From Burkholderiales bacterium PBB6 (lineage in GTDB: Bacteria > Pseudomonadota > Gammaproteobacteria > Burkholderiales > Burkholderiaceae_C): a DNA stretch of 64,000 bases. The position numbers and the translations under genes are program-made. The notes beneath the pieces are model-generated. The model was not told where the DNA came from and did not search any database. It was given only the letters and a program-made list of their open reading frames with translations. The stretch covers positions 806,001 to 870,000 of the forward strand of contig NKIH01000001.1 of assembly GCA_002255925.1 (NCBI GenBank), read 5' to 3'. Below, one piece after another: positions 35,124 through 44,030 of the stretch; within the stretch, counting starts at the first letter, position 1; each line of letters opens with the position of its first letter.

Positions 35124-35987
35124 TCAGCGGCAAGCGGCGGGGGGCTCGGGATAGAGCTCCCAGCCGTAAGGCCCGTCCCGCAGCTGCACGCTGCCTTGTG
35201 ACGGGCCGCAGTGGCCCTGGCGCTGCCAGTCCAGGCGGGCCGCCGCAGCATCTGCGCGCCAGCTGCGCCATTGAAATTGCACACCCTCCGGTGCGCTGAA
35301 ACTGAACTGCCGCGACCAGCGCGCACCCGCCCGCTGCCAGAGCGAAATGCGGCTGGTGGCTGAGCCCGGGGCATCTCCGACGACCACCTCGCCGGTGCCG
35401 ACCACCGCCAGCAAACGCCCCCCCGGTGCCGGCACCGGCAGGTTGTCGAGCTTCAGCGGCTGGCCCTGGGCGGGCACCAGCCACACACGGGCCGGTTGCT
35501 CCGGCCCCTGTTGCAGCACCAGGCTGGCCTGCAGCTCGTCCACCGCACCCAGAAAGTGGTGCCGGCTGGTGCTGTCATCGGTGAATGCCACCGGCGGTGC
35601 GTCGGGGCGTTGCACGGTCAAGCGCGCGGCGTTGCGGCTCACGGAGCCGCTGGCTTCGGTCAGGGCTCGGGTTTCCCGAATCTGCAGACATTCCAGCGGC
35701 ACCGGTACTGGTGCTGGTGCTTGTGCTGGTGCTTGTGCTGAAGCGGTGCCGCCGCCGTGCAGGCAATCCCGCCACCAGGCTTGCAGCACCTCGTTGCCGA
35801 TGGCGTGCGCCGGTGTGGTGATGCTGAGCCCGAGGCTCAAGGCCGCCATGGTGATGGCGGCCAGGCCTGCCAGCCGATGCTGCTTGTGACCGGGCGCAGG
35901 CAGCGCGCATGCCGCCGCAGGGCGCTGCGGCGCTGCGGTCGGCGGCACGAGTACGGGCACAAGCGAGGGCAAGGGCAGGCGGATCAC
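35124..35987 (-). CDS. Unknown exported protein next to gspC
   Basis: I do not recognise this 287-residue protein. The GTG at 35987 has AGGAG close upstream. The first 60 residues include a hydrophobic segment (LAGLAAITMAALSLGLSITT) ending in AHA, a likely signal-peptidase site. A short low-complexity stretch AQAPAQAPAPVPVP follows, encoded by a 12-base tandem repeat (35711-35740). The rest is beta-rich with several Trp (ISLWQRAGARWSRQFSFSAP, GVQFQWRSWRADAAA). It has paired Cys in the mature part (DCLHGG and LECLQI). It converges with gspC 6 bases away. A substrate of the neighbouring T2SS is possible but not shown. Confidence 0.7.
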   Translation of the reverse strand: MIRLPLPSLVPVLVPPTAAPQRPAAACALPAPGHKQHRLAGLAAITMAALSLGLSITTPAHAIGNEVLQAWWRDCLHGGGTASAQAPAQAPAPVPVPLECLQIRETRALTEASGSVSRNAARLTVQRPDAPPVAFTDDSTSRHHFLGAVDELQASLVLQQGPEQPARVWLVPAQGQPLKLDNLPVPAPGGRLLAVVGTGEVVVGDAPGSATSRISLWQRAGARWSRQFSFSAPEGVQFQWRSWRADAAAARLDWQRQGHCGPSQGSVQLRDGPYGWELYPEPPAACR

Positions 35988-36057
35988 GGCGCTCCTGAGC
36001 GGCTGGCCGGGGATGAGAGCCCGGCCAGCCGATTGTGCGTCGCCCCGGCCCGTGGGT

Positions 36058-37602
36058 TCAAGCGGGGTTGAACAGGGCTTTGTGCTGCTCGCGCAACAGG
36101 TTCTTCTGCACCTTGCCCATGGTGTTGCGCGGCAGGTCGGTCACCACGAACACGCGCTTGGGCACCTTGAAGTTGGCGATCTTGCCTTTCAGGTGGCTGA
36201 TGAGGCGGGCGCTGTCGAGCTCGGCGCCAGACCGGGCCACCAGCACGGCCACCACGGCCTCGCCGAAGTCGGCATGCGGCACGCCGATCACGGCGCTTTC
36301 GGCCACACCGTCGAGGTCGTTGAGCACGCTTTCAATCTCGGCCGGGTAGACGTTGTAGCCGCCGCTGATGATCAGGTCTTTCGAGCGGCCGACGATGGTC
36401 ACGTAGCCGTCGGCGTCGACGCGGCCCACGTCACCCGTCTTGAACCAGCCATCAGCGGTGAACTCCTCGCGGGTCTTCTCGGGCATGCGCCAGTAGCCAC
36501 CGAACACGTTCGGCCCACGCACTTCGATGCCGCCGATCTCGCCCGTCGGTACCGGCTGGCCCTGGTCATCGTGCACCCGCACACCCACGCCGGGCAGCGG
36601 GAAGCCGACCGTGCCGCCGCGCCGCTCGCCATCAGCCGGCAGGCAGGGGTTGGACGTGAGCATCACGGTTTCGCTCATGCCGTAGCGCTCGAGGATGGTG
36701 TGGCCGGTGCGACGCTGCCATTCGGTGAAGGTGTCCATCAGCAAGGGCGCGGAGCCGCTGATGAACAGGCGCATGTGGCTGCAGGCCTGCGGGGTGAGCC
36801 CGGCTTCTCCGAGCAGCCGCACGTACAGCGTCGGCACGCCCATGAAGATCGTGGCTTCGGGCAGACGGGCCAGCACCGCGGCGGGGTCGAACTTGCTGAA
36901 CCAGATCATCGGGCTGCCGTTGAGCAAGGCGCCGTGCGAGGCCACGAACAGGCCGTGCACATGGAAGATCGGCAGCGCATGGATCAGCACGTCGTCCGGC
37001 TGCCATCTCCAGTAGCTGCGCAGCGTGAGCGCGTTGCTCAGCAGGTTGCCGTGGCTGAGCATCGCGCCCTTGCTGCGCCCGGTGGTGCCGCTGGTGTAGA
37101 GGATGGCGGCCAGGTCGGTGGCGGCCACCTGTGCCGGCTCATGGGTGTCGGCATGGAAGCTGGCGCGGTCGAGCAGCGTGCCGGTGCGGTCGTCGTTCAG
37201 CGTGTAGACATGCGTGGTGCCGGCCAGGAAAGCGATGCGGCTGACCCAGGTGAAGTTCTTGCCCGAGCACACCACGACGGCGGGCTCGGCATTGCCGACG
37301 AAGTAGCTGATCTCGCCGTCCTGGTAGGCCGTGTTCAGCGGCAGGAAGACGTGGCCGGCGCGCAGCACGGCGAGGTAGAGCATCAGCGCTTCAACGCTCT
37401 TTTCCACCTGCACGGCGATGCGGCTCGCGGGCGGCAGGTCGAGCGAATCGAGCAGGTTGGCGATGCGCGCGCTGGCCTGGTCCAGGTCACGCCAGCTGTA
37501 GAAGTGGGTGGTGTCCGGGCCGTCGGCCGGCAGGATGGCCGGTGCGTCCAGGTTGGCTGGGAAGGCGGCGCGCAGCGCGCAGAAGAGGTTGGCGTTGCTC
37601 AT
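36058..37602 (-). CDS. matB: Malonyl-CoA synthetase MatB
   Basis: Adenylate-forming ligase that makes malonyl-CoA from malonate, ATP and CoA, 514 residues. A3 is AAILYTSGTTGRSKGAMLSH, A5 is LERYGMSET, A7 is GWFKTGDVGRVDADGYV and the catalytic lysine is in LPRNTMGKVQKNLLRE. The segment ISGSAPLLMDTFTEWQRRTG and GTVGFPLPGVGVRVHDDQGQ strongly resemble rhizobial and Rhodopseudomonas MatB. It could also act on methylmalonate. The enoyl-CoA hydratase gene lies 44 bases upstream, with the Bug receptor gene before that. Confidence 0.87.
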   Translation of the reverse strand: MSNANLFCALRAAFPANLDAPAILPADGPDTTHFYSWRDLDQASARIANLLDSLDLPPASRIAVQVEKSVEALMLYLAVLRAGHVFLPLNTAYQDGEISYFVGNAEPAVVVCSGKNFTWVSRIAFLAGTTHVYTLNDDRTGTLLDRASFHADTHEPAQVAATDLAAILYTSGTTGRSKGAMLSHGNLLSNALTLRSYWRWQPDDVLIHALPIFHVHGLFVASHGALLNGSPMIWFSKFDPAAVLARLPEATIFMGVPTLYVRLLGEAGLTPQACSHMRLFISGSAPLLMDTFTEWQRRTGHTILERYGMSETVMLTSNPCLPADGERRGGTVGFPLPGVGVRVHDDQGQPVPTGEIGGIEVRGPNVFGGYWRMPEKTREEFTADGWFKTGDVGRVDADGYVTIVGRSKDLIISGGYNVYPAEIESVLNDLDGVAESAVIGVPHADFGEAVVAVLVARSGAELDSARLISHLKGKIANFKVPKRVFVVTDLPRNTMGKVQKNLLREQHKALFNPA

Positions 37603-37646
37603 GTCAGGGGCAAGTTGGAGAAGGGTTGGGCCAAGGCGCGAATCGC

Positions 37647-38423
37647 TCAGAAGCGCGCGGGCCGTTTTTCATTGAAGGCGGCCAGGCCCTCGCGGTGTTC
37701 CGCGGAAGGGGCGTAGGCGTAATGGGGTGCGCGGCTGCCAGGCGTGCCGGCGTCGCCATGGCCAAACTCGCGCAGCACCTGCTTGTTCAGGCGCATGGCC
37801 TGGGGCGACAGCTGCGCCATGCGGTTCGCCACCTGGGCCACCTCGGCGGCCAGCCCGTCGTCGGGCAGCACGCGGGTGATCAAGCCGCGCTCGAAGGCTT
37901 CTTTGGCCGTCAGCACACGCGCTTCCAGCAGCAATTCGCGCAGCACGGTCGGGCCCACCACCCGGGCCACGATGGCCACTTCGGCCGGGGCCATCGGAAA
38001 ACCGAGCTTGGCGATGGGCACGCCGAAGCGGCTGGTCTGGCCGCAGAGCCGGATGTCGCAGCAGGCCGCGATCTCCAGCCCGCCGCCGATGCAGGCGCCT
38101 TCGATGTGGGCGATCAGCGGCACATCGCAATCCAGCATGGCTTGCAGGGCGGGGGCCACCAGCGCTTCATGGAAGCGCGCCAGGGTGTGGGCTTCGAAGC
38201 GGAAGTCGGGGAACTCGGCGATGTCGCCGCCGGCCACGAAGGTGCCGGCGTCGCCGCGCACCACCACCACGCGGGGGGCGGTGCTTGGCACCTGAACGCT
38301 GAAGACCTCGCGCAGGGCCCGCCACATTGCGGTGTCCAGCGCATTGAGCTTGCCCGGGTGGGCGATCAGGGCATGGGCCACGCCGTGCTCGTCGGGTGGG
38401 GTGTAGTCAACAAAACCAGTCAT
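37647..38423 (-). CDS. Enoyl-CoA hydratase/isomerase family protein
   Basis: A crotonase-fold protein of 258 residues acting on a CoA thioester. The oxyanion-hole segments are VVVVRGDAGTFVAGGDIAEF and IEGACIGGGLEIAACCDIRL. The Glu of the IGGGLE segment and FGVPIAKLGF are as in the family. Catalytic Glu at the second site is not obvious (PMAPAEVAIVARVVG contains AEV). The substrate is unknown; the MatB context suggests a short dicarboxylyl- or methylmalonyl-type CoA ester. The start at 38423 opens MTGFVDYTPPDE. Confidence 0.85.
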   Translation of the reverse strand: MTGFVDYTPPDEHGVAHALIAHPGKLNALDTAMWRALREVFSVQVPSTAPRVVVVRGDAGTFVAGGDIAEFPDFRFEAHTLARFHEALVAPALQAMLDCDVPLIAHIEGACIGGGLEIAACCDIRLCGQTSRFGVPIAKLGFPMAPAEVAIVARVVGPTVLRELLLEARVLTAKEAFERGLITRVLPDDGLAAEVAQVANRMAQLSPQAMRLNKQVLREFGHGDAGTPGSRAPHYAYAPSAEHREGLAAFNEKRPARF

Positions 38424-38443
38424 CGAGCAACCAGAAAACGCAG

Positions 38444-38457
38444 GGGCCCGAAGGCCC
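38444..38457 (-). repeat. UUCG-loop hairpin between Bug receptor and hydratase genes
   Basis: On the minus strand GGGCC-TTCG-GGCCC, a short stem with a UUCG tetraloop, lies 20 bases after the receptor stop. Such loops are very stable and can protect the 3' end of the receptor message while letting transcription continue. Confidence 0.5.
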
Positions 38458-38477
38458 GACAAACCAACGAAGGGCGC

Positions 38478-39506
38478 TCAGTCGAGCTTGGCGCCGGAGG
38501 CTTTCACCACCTGGCCCCAGCGCTTGACCTCGTTGCCCACGAACTTGCCGAAGTCGTCACCCCACACGTTGGGCGTGGCGGTGCCCAGGCCCGTCCAGGT
38601 GGCTTTCAGCTCGTCGCTGTTCAGGGCCTTCTTCAGCTCGGCCTGCATTTTCTCAATGACGTCCTTCGGCGTGCCCTTGGGCGCCCAAAGCCCGTACCAG
38701 GTGGCGACCTGGTAGGTGGGGACGCCGCCTTCGGTGCTGCTGGGCACGTCCGGGAAGCCGGGTGCGCGCTTGTCGCTGGCCACGGCCAGGGCCTTGATGC
38801 GGCCGCTCTTGATGTGGGTGGCGGACGAGCCGAGGCCGTCGAACATCACGTCCACCTGACCGGCGATCAGGTCTTGCAGGGCCGGGCCGGCACCGCGGTA
38901 CGGGATGTGGGTGATGAAGGTCTTGGTCTGCAGCTTGAACAACTCACCCGCCAGGTGGTGCGAGGTGCCGTTGCCCGCCGAGCCGTAGTTCAGCTTGCCG
39001 GGGTTCTTGCGCACGAAGTCGAGCAGGCCGGCCAGGTCATTCACCGGCACCCGCTGCGGGTTCACCACGATGACCTGCGGCACGCTGGAAATCAGGCCGA
39101 CCGGCACGAAGTCTGACTCGATGTTGTAGTCGAGCTTCGGGTACATGTGCGGGGCGATCGCGTGGTGCACCGCGCCCATGAAGAAGGTGTAGCCGTCAGG
39201 CGCTGCCTTGGCCGCCACGCTGGCGCCGACCGTGCCACCAGCGCCGCCCTTGTTGTCGATGATGAACTGCTTGCCCGCGTTCTTGCTCATCACGGCCGTG
39301 AGCGGGCGTGCAAAGGCATCGGTGCCACCGCCTGCAGGGAAGGGCACGATGATCGTCACGGGCTTGTTGGGCCAGCCAGTGGCGGATGGCGTTTGCGCTT
39401 GCACGCCGGCGCCCACCAGGGCGGCCAGCGGGATCAGGGCGGCCTGCAGCACAGCCCTCCGGGCGAGGGTGCCGGGCAGGGCGTGGGGCTGAGGGCGTCG
39501 GGGCAT
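38478..39506 (-). CDS. Bug/TctC-family receptor of the malonate-type unit
   Basis: Periplasmic solute-binding protein, 342 residues. The N-terminus has paired arginines (LARRAVLQAALIPLAALVGA) and a signal ending GVQAQ; Tat export is possible but the motif is weak. Family segments are WPNKPVTIIVPFPAGGGTD, KGGAGGTVGASVAAKAAPDG and WYGLWAPKGTPKDVIEKMQA. GGAG lies 8 bases before the ATG. It begins a three-gene unit with an enoyl-CoA hydratase and MatB, which suggests malonate or a similar diacid as ligand (inference). No TctA/TctB genes are present. Confidence 0.9.
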   Translation of the reverse strand: MPRRPQPHALPGTLARRAVLQAALIPLAALVGAGVQAQTPSATGWPNKPVTIIVPFPAGGGTDAFARPLTAVMSKNAGKQFIIDNKGGAGGTVGASVAAKAAPDGYTFFMGAVHHAIAPHMYPKLDYNIESDFVPVGLISSVPQVIVVNPQRVPVNDLAGLLDFVRKNPGKLNYGSAGNGTSHHLAGELFKLQTKTFITHIPYRGAGPALQDLIAGQVDVMFDGLGSSATHIKSGRIKALAVASDKRAPGFPDVPSSTEGGVPTYQVATWYGLWAPKGTPKDVIEKMQAELKKALNSDELKATWTGLGTATPNVWGDDFGKFVGNEVKRWGQVVKASGAKLD

Positions 39507-39560
39507 GCAGATCTCCTTGCGTCGATGAGTTCGACGTAGTGTCGCCCCACTGCCCCGGCA

Positions 39561-39598
39561 GATCCATCAGGGCTGACCTTGGGGTGCCCTGATGGATC
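39561..39598. repeat. Perfect 13-bp inverted repeat between aqpZ and Bug receptor
   Basis: GATCCATCAGGGC (39561-39573) and GCCCTGATGGATC (39586-39598) are perfect arms around 12 bases. It lies 9 bases after the aqpZ stop and about 55 bases upstream of the receptor start, so it may end aqpZ transcription, be an operator for the receptor unit, or both. No T-run is seen. Confidence 0.65.
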
Positions 39599-39606
39599 GG
39601 GTGACG

Positions 39607-40296
39607 TCAGTCGTCGCTGCGCAGGCCGCGCCAGACGGCCGCACCCAGCAAGGCGCCGGCGATCGGGGCCAGCCAGAACAGCCACAGCTGCGCCACCGCC
39701 CAGCCGCCCACGTACACCGCCACACCGGTGCTGCGCGCCGGGTTGACCGAGGTGTTGGTGACCGGAATGCTGATCAGGTGGATGAGCGTGAGGCCCAGAC
39801 CGATGGCGATCGGGGCGAAGCCCGGGGCGGCGCGGCTGTCGGTGGCGCCGAGGATGATGACGAGGAACATCGCGGTCATCACCACTTCGCACACCAGCGC
39901 CGCGGCCATGCTGTAGCCGCCTGGCGAGTGTGCGCCGTAGCCGTTCGAGGCAAAGCCCTTGGAGACATCAAAGCCCGGCGCGCCGTTGGCGATCAGGTAG
40001 AGCACGCCACCGGCGGCCACCGCACCGATCACCTGCGCCACGATGTACGGCAGCAGGCGGCTGGCCGGGAAGCGCCCGCCCGCCCACAGGCCGATCGACA
40101 CCGCCGGGTTCAGGTGGCAACCCGAAATCGGCCCCAGGGCATAGGCCATGGTCAGCACCGTCAGGCCGAAAGCCAGCGACACGCCGTGCAAACCGATGCC
40201 GACACCCGGGAACGCGGCCGCCAGCACGGCGCTGCCGCAGCCCCCCAGCACCAACCAGAACGTGCCGACCAATTCGGCGCCCAAAGCTTTTTGCAT
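39607..40296 (-). CDS. aqpZ: Aquaporin Z
   Basis: Inner-membrane water channel of the MIP family, 229 residues with six helices. Both NPA boxes are present: [19 protein letters not shown] and [18 protein letters not shown]. The Arg after the second NPA and the His/Cys of the narrow filter (HLI and TSV segments) agree with a water-selective channel rather than a glycerol facilitator. The ATG at 40296 has GGGAGA upstream. It appears to be monocistronic. Confidence 0.95.
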   Translation of the reverse strand: MQKALGAELVGTFWLVLGGCGSAVLAAAFPGVGIGLHGVSLAFGLTVLTMAYALGPISGCHLNPAVSIGLWAGGRFPASRLLPYIVAQVIGAVAAGGVLYLIANGAPGFDVSKGFASNGYGAHSPGGYSMAAALVCEVVMTAMFLVIILGATDSRAAPGFAPIAIGLGLTLIHLISIPVTNTSVNPARSTGVAVYVGGWAVAQLWLFWLAPIAGALLGAAVWRGLRSDD

Positions 40297-40602
40297 GAGG
40301 ATCTCCCTCTCGTGAACAGGGCCGGGTTGGCCCTTTGCGCGGCGATTCTGCGGGCGGCGCATGGGGGTGGTGGGGAGTGGTTTCTGTCAATCATGGGATA
40401 GCGCACGGTGGTGTCGTTGCACCACAACCTTGTGCCGCGGCGTTGTTTGCGCCGCAAGCCGATGTAAACCCACGGTAAGAGCCTGTAGCCAATTGTTTGT
40501 GACGCTTGTCGGGGCCTTCCCGGCGCCGATCAGCACTGGCAGCATTGCGCCGCTGTGTGGCTGCGCAGGTCGCGGCACGGCAAGGCTTCAGGAGTCCTCA
40601 GG
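40297..40602. promoter_or_regulatory. Gap between aqpZ and the DUF1800 gene (divergent promoters)
   Basis: The longest gene-free stretch in the window. It must contain promoters for both genes. I see a perfect 6-bp dyad GTGGTG-N6-CACCAC (40408-40425), a possible regulator site, and a looser GC-rich hairpin at about 40436-40456. The ribosome site for the DUF1800 gene (GGAG) is near 40590. No convincing small ORF or RNA gene was seen. Confidence 0.45.
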
Positions 40603-42405
40603 ATGATGTGGGTTGCAACAAGGCGCCGTACGTGGTGGCGAGCGGCACAGGCCGTGGGGTTGGCCGTGGGCTTGGCGGTGCTGTCGGCCTGTGGTGGCGG
40701 AGGTGGCGGTGATGCCGTCAACACGCCGCCCGCGCCCGTGCCCGAGGTCAAACCAACGCGCGCCGAAGCCGCCCGCTTCCTGACCCAGGCCACCTTCGGC
40801 CCGACCACCGCCCACATTGACGCCGTGGTGGCCCAGGGCTACGCCGCCTGGCTGGACGCGCAACTCGCCAAGCCCGCCAGCCTCAGCTACGTGAGCTATT
40901 GGGACGCCCGCAATGCCGCACTTGGCGGCACCACCGCGAACCCCAAGGCTGGCCAGCGCGAGGTGCTCGATGCGTTCTGGACCCAGGCGGTGGCCGGTGA
41001 GGACCAGGTGCGCGCCCGGGTGGCCTATGCCCTGTCGCAGATTTTCGTGGTGTCGATGCTCGACTCCGGTGTGGGCAACAACGCGCGGGGGATGGCCAGT
41101 TATGCCGACATGCTCGGCGCCAAGGGCCTGGGCCGCTACCGCGACCTGTTGGAATCTGTCGCCCTGCATCCGGTGATGGGCACCTACCTGACCTCGCTGC
41201 ACAACATGAAGGAAAACACCCGGACCGGCCGGGTGCCTGACGAGAACTTCGCGCGGGAAGTGATGCAGCTGTTCTCCATCGGCCTGGTGCAGCTGAATGC
41301 CGACGGCAGCGTCAAGACCAGCGGTGGCAGCCCGGTGCCCACCTACACGCCCAGCGACATTTCCGGGCTGGCCAAGGTGTTCACCGGCTGGAGTTATGCC
41401 TGCCCGGTGTCCGACGACAGCTGCTTCTTCAACGGCATCAGCCGGGACTCGGAGCGCGACATCGACGCGATGATCAAGCCGATGCGCGCGTACCCGCAGT
41501 TCCATTCGTCGAGCGTCAAGTCCTTCCTCGGCGCCACGGTGCCTGACCAGGGCAACAACGCCGATCCGGCCGCCAGCCTGAAGGTGGCGCTGGACACGCT
41601 GGCGGGGCACCCGAATGTCGGCCCGTTCCTGGCGCGGCAGATGATCCAGCGCATGGTGACCAGCAACCCGAGCCCGGCCTATGTGGGCCGCGTGGCCAGT
41701 GCGTTTGCCGCAGGCAATGGCGACCTGAAGGCGCTGGTGCGCGCCGTGTTGCTCGACACGGAAGCACGCAGCGCCACTGGCCTGACGGACGCGTCGTTTG
41801 GCAAGCTGCGTGAGCCGGTGCTGCGGCTGTCGGCCTTCCTGCGGGCCTTCGGCGCCACCTCCGATTCGGGCGGCTGGCTGGTGGGCAATACCGACGGCAA
41901 TACCGACAGCCTGTCGCAGACGCCTTTCCGCGCGCCTTCGGTCTTCAATTTCTACCGACCGGGCTATGTGCCGCCAGGTGGGCAACTGGGCCTGGCGGGC
42001 CTGGTGGCGCCCGAGATGCAGATCACCCACGAAAGCAGCGTGGTGGGTTATGTGAACTACATGGCGACGGCGCTGCAGTCCGGCCTGGGCATGAGCGGCT
42101 ACGACAACAAGGCCAGCCGTCGCGACGTGCAGCCCGACTTCCTGCGCGACACCACGCATGCCCTGCGCACCCTGGCCGCCACCGACGCCGACGTGCCGGC
42201 ATTGATCGACCAGGTGGCCACCCGCCTGCTGCCGGCGCCAATGCCGGCGGCCCTCAAGGACATCATCGTGCCCGCCGTGTTGTCGATCGCCGTGCCGGTG
42301 GCCAACGGCAAGAACCAGGACCAGATCGAATCAGCCAAGCTGAACCGTGTGCGCACGGCCGTGATGCTGACCCTGGCCTCCCCCGAATACACCGTGCAGA
42401 AGTGA
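40603..42405 (+). CDS. DUF1800 exported lipoprotein
   Basis: A 600-residue protein of the DUF1800 family. The lipobox LSAC follows VGLAVGLAV, with six Gly after the Cys. It has the family features EAARFLTQATFGPTTAHID, MKENTRTGRVPDENFAREVM and QLFSIGLVQLN; the C-terminal part includes PFRAPSVFNFYRPGYVPPG. GGAG lies before the first of two adjacent ATGs at 40603. Its stop codon overlaps the DUF1501 reading frame. The two always occur together in many proteobacteria. The function is unknown; outer-membrane or periplasmic location is inferred from the lipobox. Confidence 0.88.
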   Translation: MMWVATRRRTWWRAAQAVGLAVGLAVLSACGGGGGGDAVNTPPAPVPEVKPTRAEAARFLTQATFGPTTAHIDAVVAQGYAAWLDAQLAKPASLSYVSYWDARNAALGGTTANPKAGQREVLDAFWTQAVAGEDQVRARVAYALSQIFVVSMLDSGVGNNARGMASYADMLGAKGLGRYRDLLESVALHPVMGTYLTSLHNMKENTRTGRVPDENFAREVMQLFSIGLVQLNADGSVKTSGGSPVPTYTPSDISGLAKVFTGWSYACPVSDDSCFFNGISRDSERDIDAMIKPMRAYPQFHSSSVKSFLGATVPDQGNNADPAASLKVALDTLAGHPNVGPFLARQMIQRMVTSNPSPAYVGRVASAFAAGNGDLKALVRAVLLDTEARSATGLTDASFGKLREPVLRLSAFLRAFGATSDSGGWLVGNTDGNTDSLSQTPFRAPSVFNFYRPGYVPPGGQLGLAGLVAPEMQITHESSVVGYVNYMATALQSGLGMSGYDNKASRRDVQPDFLRDTTHALRTLAATDADVPALIDQVATRLLPAPMPAALKDIIVPAVLSIAVPVANGKNQDQIESAKLNRVRTAVMLTLASPEYTVQK

Positions 42406-42413
42406 GCCGCGCC

Positions 42414-43973
42414 ATGCACCACGATCAAGCTTCGCGCCGCGCCTTCCTGCGCCAACTCGGCGCCTTCACCGGGCTGGGTGCTGCGGCCCCACTGGCCCTC
42501 AACCTTGCGGCCATGAGCAGTGCGTCGGCCCAGGCCGCGACCGACTACAAGGCCGTGGTCTGCCTGTTCATGTTTGGCGGCAATGACGCCTACAACATGT
42601 TCCTGCCGACCGACAGCACCTCGTTCGCCAACTACACGGCCGTGCGTGACCAGGCGCCCGACTCCATCGCGCTGCTGGCCCCGGGCACGGCACCGGTGCC
42701 CACCGCGCCCGTGGCCTCGCCGGCGCGGTTGGGCGGCGTGCTGCCCATCGTGCCGGCCACCGCCCGCACCGCGCCCGGCGGCGGCACGCAGACCTTTGGC
42801 CTGCACCCGTCCTTGGGCGCGCTGCAAACCTTGTTCAACAGCCAGAAGCGCCTCGCGGTGCTGGCCAATGTGGGGCCGCTGAAACAGCCCACCACCAAGG
42901 CCCAGTACGCCACCACCGGCTACCCCTTGCCGGCCAGCCTGTTCTCTCACAACGATCAGCAGAACACCTGGCAGGCCTTTGCGCCGGAAGGTGCCACCAA
43001 GGGCTGGGGTGGTCGCATGGCCGACCTGCTGCTGTCGCAGAACACGCGGGCCAGCTTCACCGCGGTGTCGGTGGCTGGCAATGCCGTCTGGTTGTCTGGC
43101 GACACGGTGCGCCAGTACCAGATGAGCACCAGCGGCGCGGTGCGCATGGGCGCTGACAGTGGGGGCCGCCTGTTTGGCTCGACCACCGTGGCTTCGGCCC
43201 TGGAGCGGGTGGTGCGCAATGCGCGCAGCAACCACCGCTTCGAGACCGACATGGCCGACATCCACGCGCGCTCCATCGATGCCGAGGTGGCGCTGCGCAC
43301 CACGCTCAAGGCGGCGAGCGACCCGCTGTTCGGCACCGCGCCGGTCTCGGGCAGCTACAACCCGAACAACGACCCGAAGCTGCAATACGACAACCCGCTG
43401 ACCGGCGGCAAGAGCAGCAACAGCCTGGCCCAGCAGTTCCAGATGGTGGCTCGCATGATCGAGGCCAGCAGCTCATCGGCACTCGGCATGAAGCGGCAGG
43501 TGTTTTTTGTCAGCATCGGCGGCTTCGACAGCCACGACGGGCAGAACCGCAACCAGGCGGACAACATGGCCAAGATCGCCCAGGCGCTGAAGTACTTCGA
43601 CGACACGCTCGGCGGGCTCAACCTGCGCAGCAACGTCACCACCTTCACCGCCTCTGACTTCGGCCGCACCTTCACCAGCAATGGCGACGGCACCGACCAC
43701 GGCTGGGGCAGCCACCACCTGATCATGGGTGGCGCGGTCAAGGGCGGCGATGTCTACGGGCAAGTGCCGGTGCTGGCGGCGCGCAATGCCAACAGCAACA
43801 ACTTCGACGGCAGCCCGGACCAGATCAGCAACGGCGTGATGCTGCCCAGCACCTCGGTCGATCAGTACGGCGCCACGCTGGGCCGCTGGATGGGGCTGAG
43901 CGACACCGAGTTGCTGTCGATCTTCCCGAACCTGGCCAACTTCAGCCAGCGCAACCTGGGCTTCATGGCCTGA
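42414..43973 (+). CDS. DUF1501 Tat-exported protein
   Basis: A 519-residue DUF1501 protein. The N-terminus has a Tat-type signal (QASRRAFLRQLGAFTGLGAA) ending near SSASAQA. Conserved segments are VCLFMFGGNDAYNMFLP, which places metal-type Asp near the start, SIGGFDSHDGQNRNQADNMA, and FTASDFGRTFTSNGDGTDHG with WGSHHLIMGG. These Asp/His clusters resemble the alkaline-phosphatase-like superfamily, to which I believe the family belongs. A GTG at 42402 would overlap the DUF1800 stop (GTGA) and gives four more residues. The role is unknown. Confidence 0.88.
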   Translation: MHHDQASRRAFLRQLGAFTGLGAAAPLALNLAAMSSASAQAATDYKAVVCLFMFGGNDAYNMFLPTDSTSFANYTAVRDQAPDSIALLAPGTAPVPTAPVASPARLGGVLPIVPATARTAPGGGTQTFGLHPSLGALQTLFNSQKRLAVLANVGPLKQPTTKAQYATTGYPLPASLFSHNDQQNTWQAFAPEGATKGWGGRMADLLLSQNTRASFTAVSVAGNAVWLSGDTVRQYQMSTSGAVRMGADSGGRLFGSTTVASALERVVRNARSNHRFETDMADIHARSIDAEVALRTTLKAASDPLFGTAPVSGSYNPNNDPKLQYDNPLTGGKSSNSLAQQFQMVARMIEASSSSALGMKRQVFFVSIGGFDSHDGQNRNQADNMAKIAQALKYFDDTLGGLNLRSNVTTFTASDFGRTFTSNGDGTDHGWGSHHLIMGGAVKGGDVYGQVPVLAARNANSNNFDGSPDQISNGVMLPSTSVDQYGATLGRWMGLSDTELLSIFPNLANFSQRNLGFMA

Positions 43974-44030
43974 AGGCTTTAGGCCCGGGCCAAGGCCTGC
44001 TGGTCAGGCCCGGGGGTTGCGGCTTCAGGC
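43968..44030. terminator. Nested hairpins between the convergent DUF1501 and EF-hand genes
   Basis: An outer stem GCCTGAAG / CTTCAGGC (43968-43975 with 44023-44030) surrounds an inner stem CCCGGGCC / GGCCCGGG (43984-43991 with 44007-44014). It overlaps both stop codons and can end transcription from both sides. Confidence 0.6.

Noticed and set aside
35700-35745. Short tandem repeats as a CRISPR-like or phase-variation element
   Set aside because: The 12-base units are adjacent with no spacers, and a unit change keeps the frame, so neither CRISPR nor on/off switching is supported.
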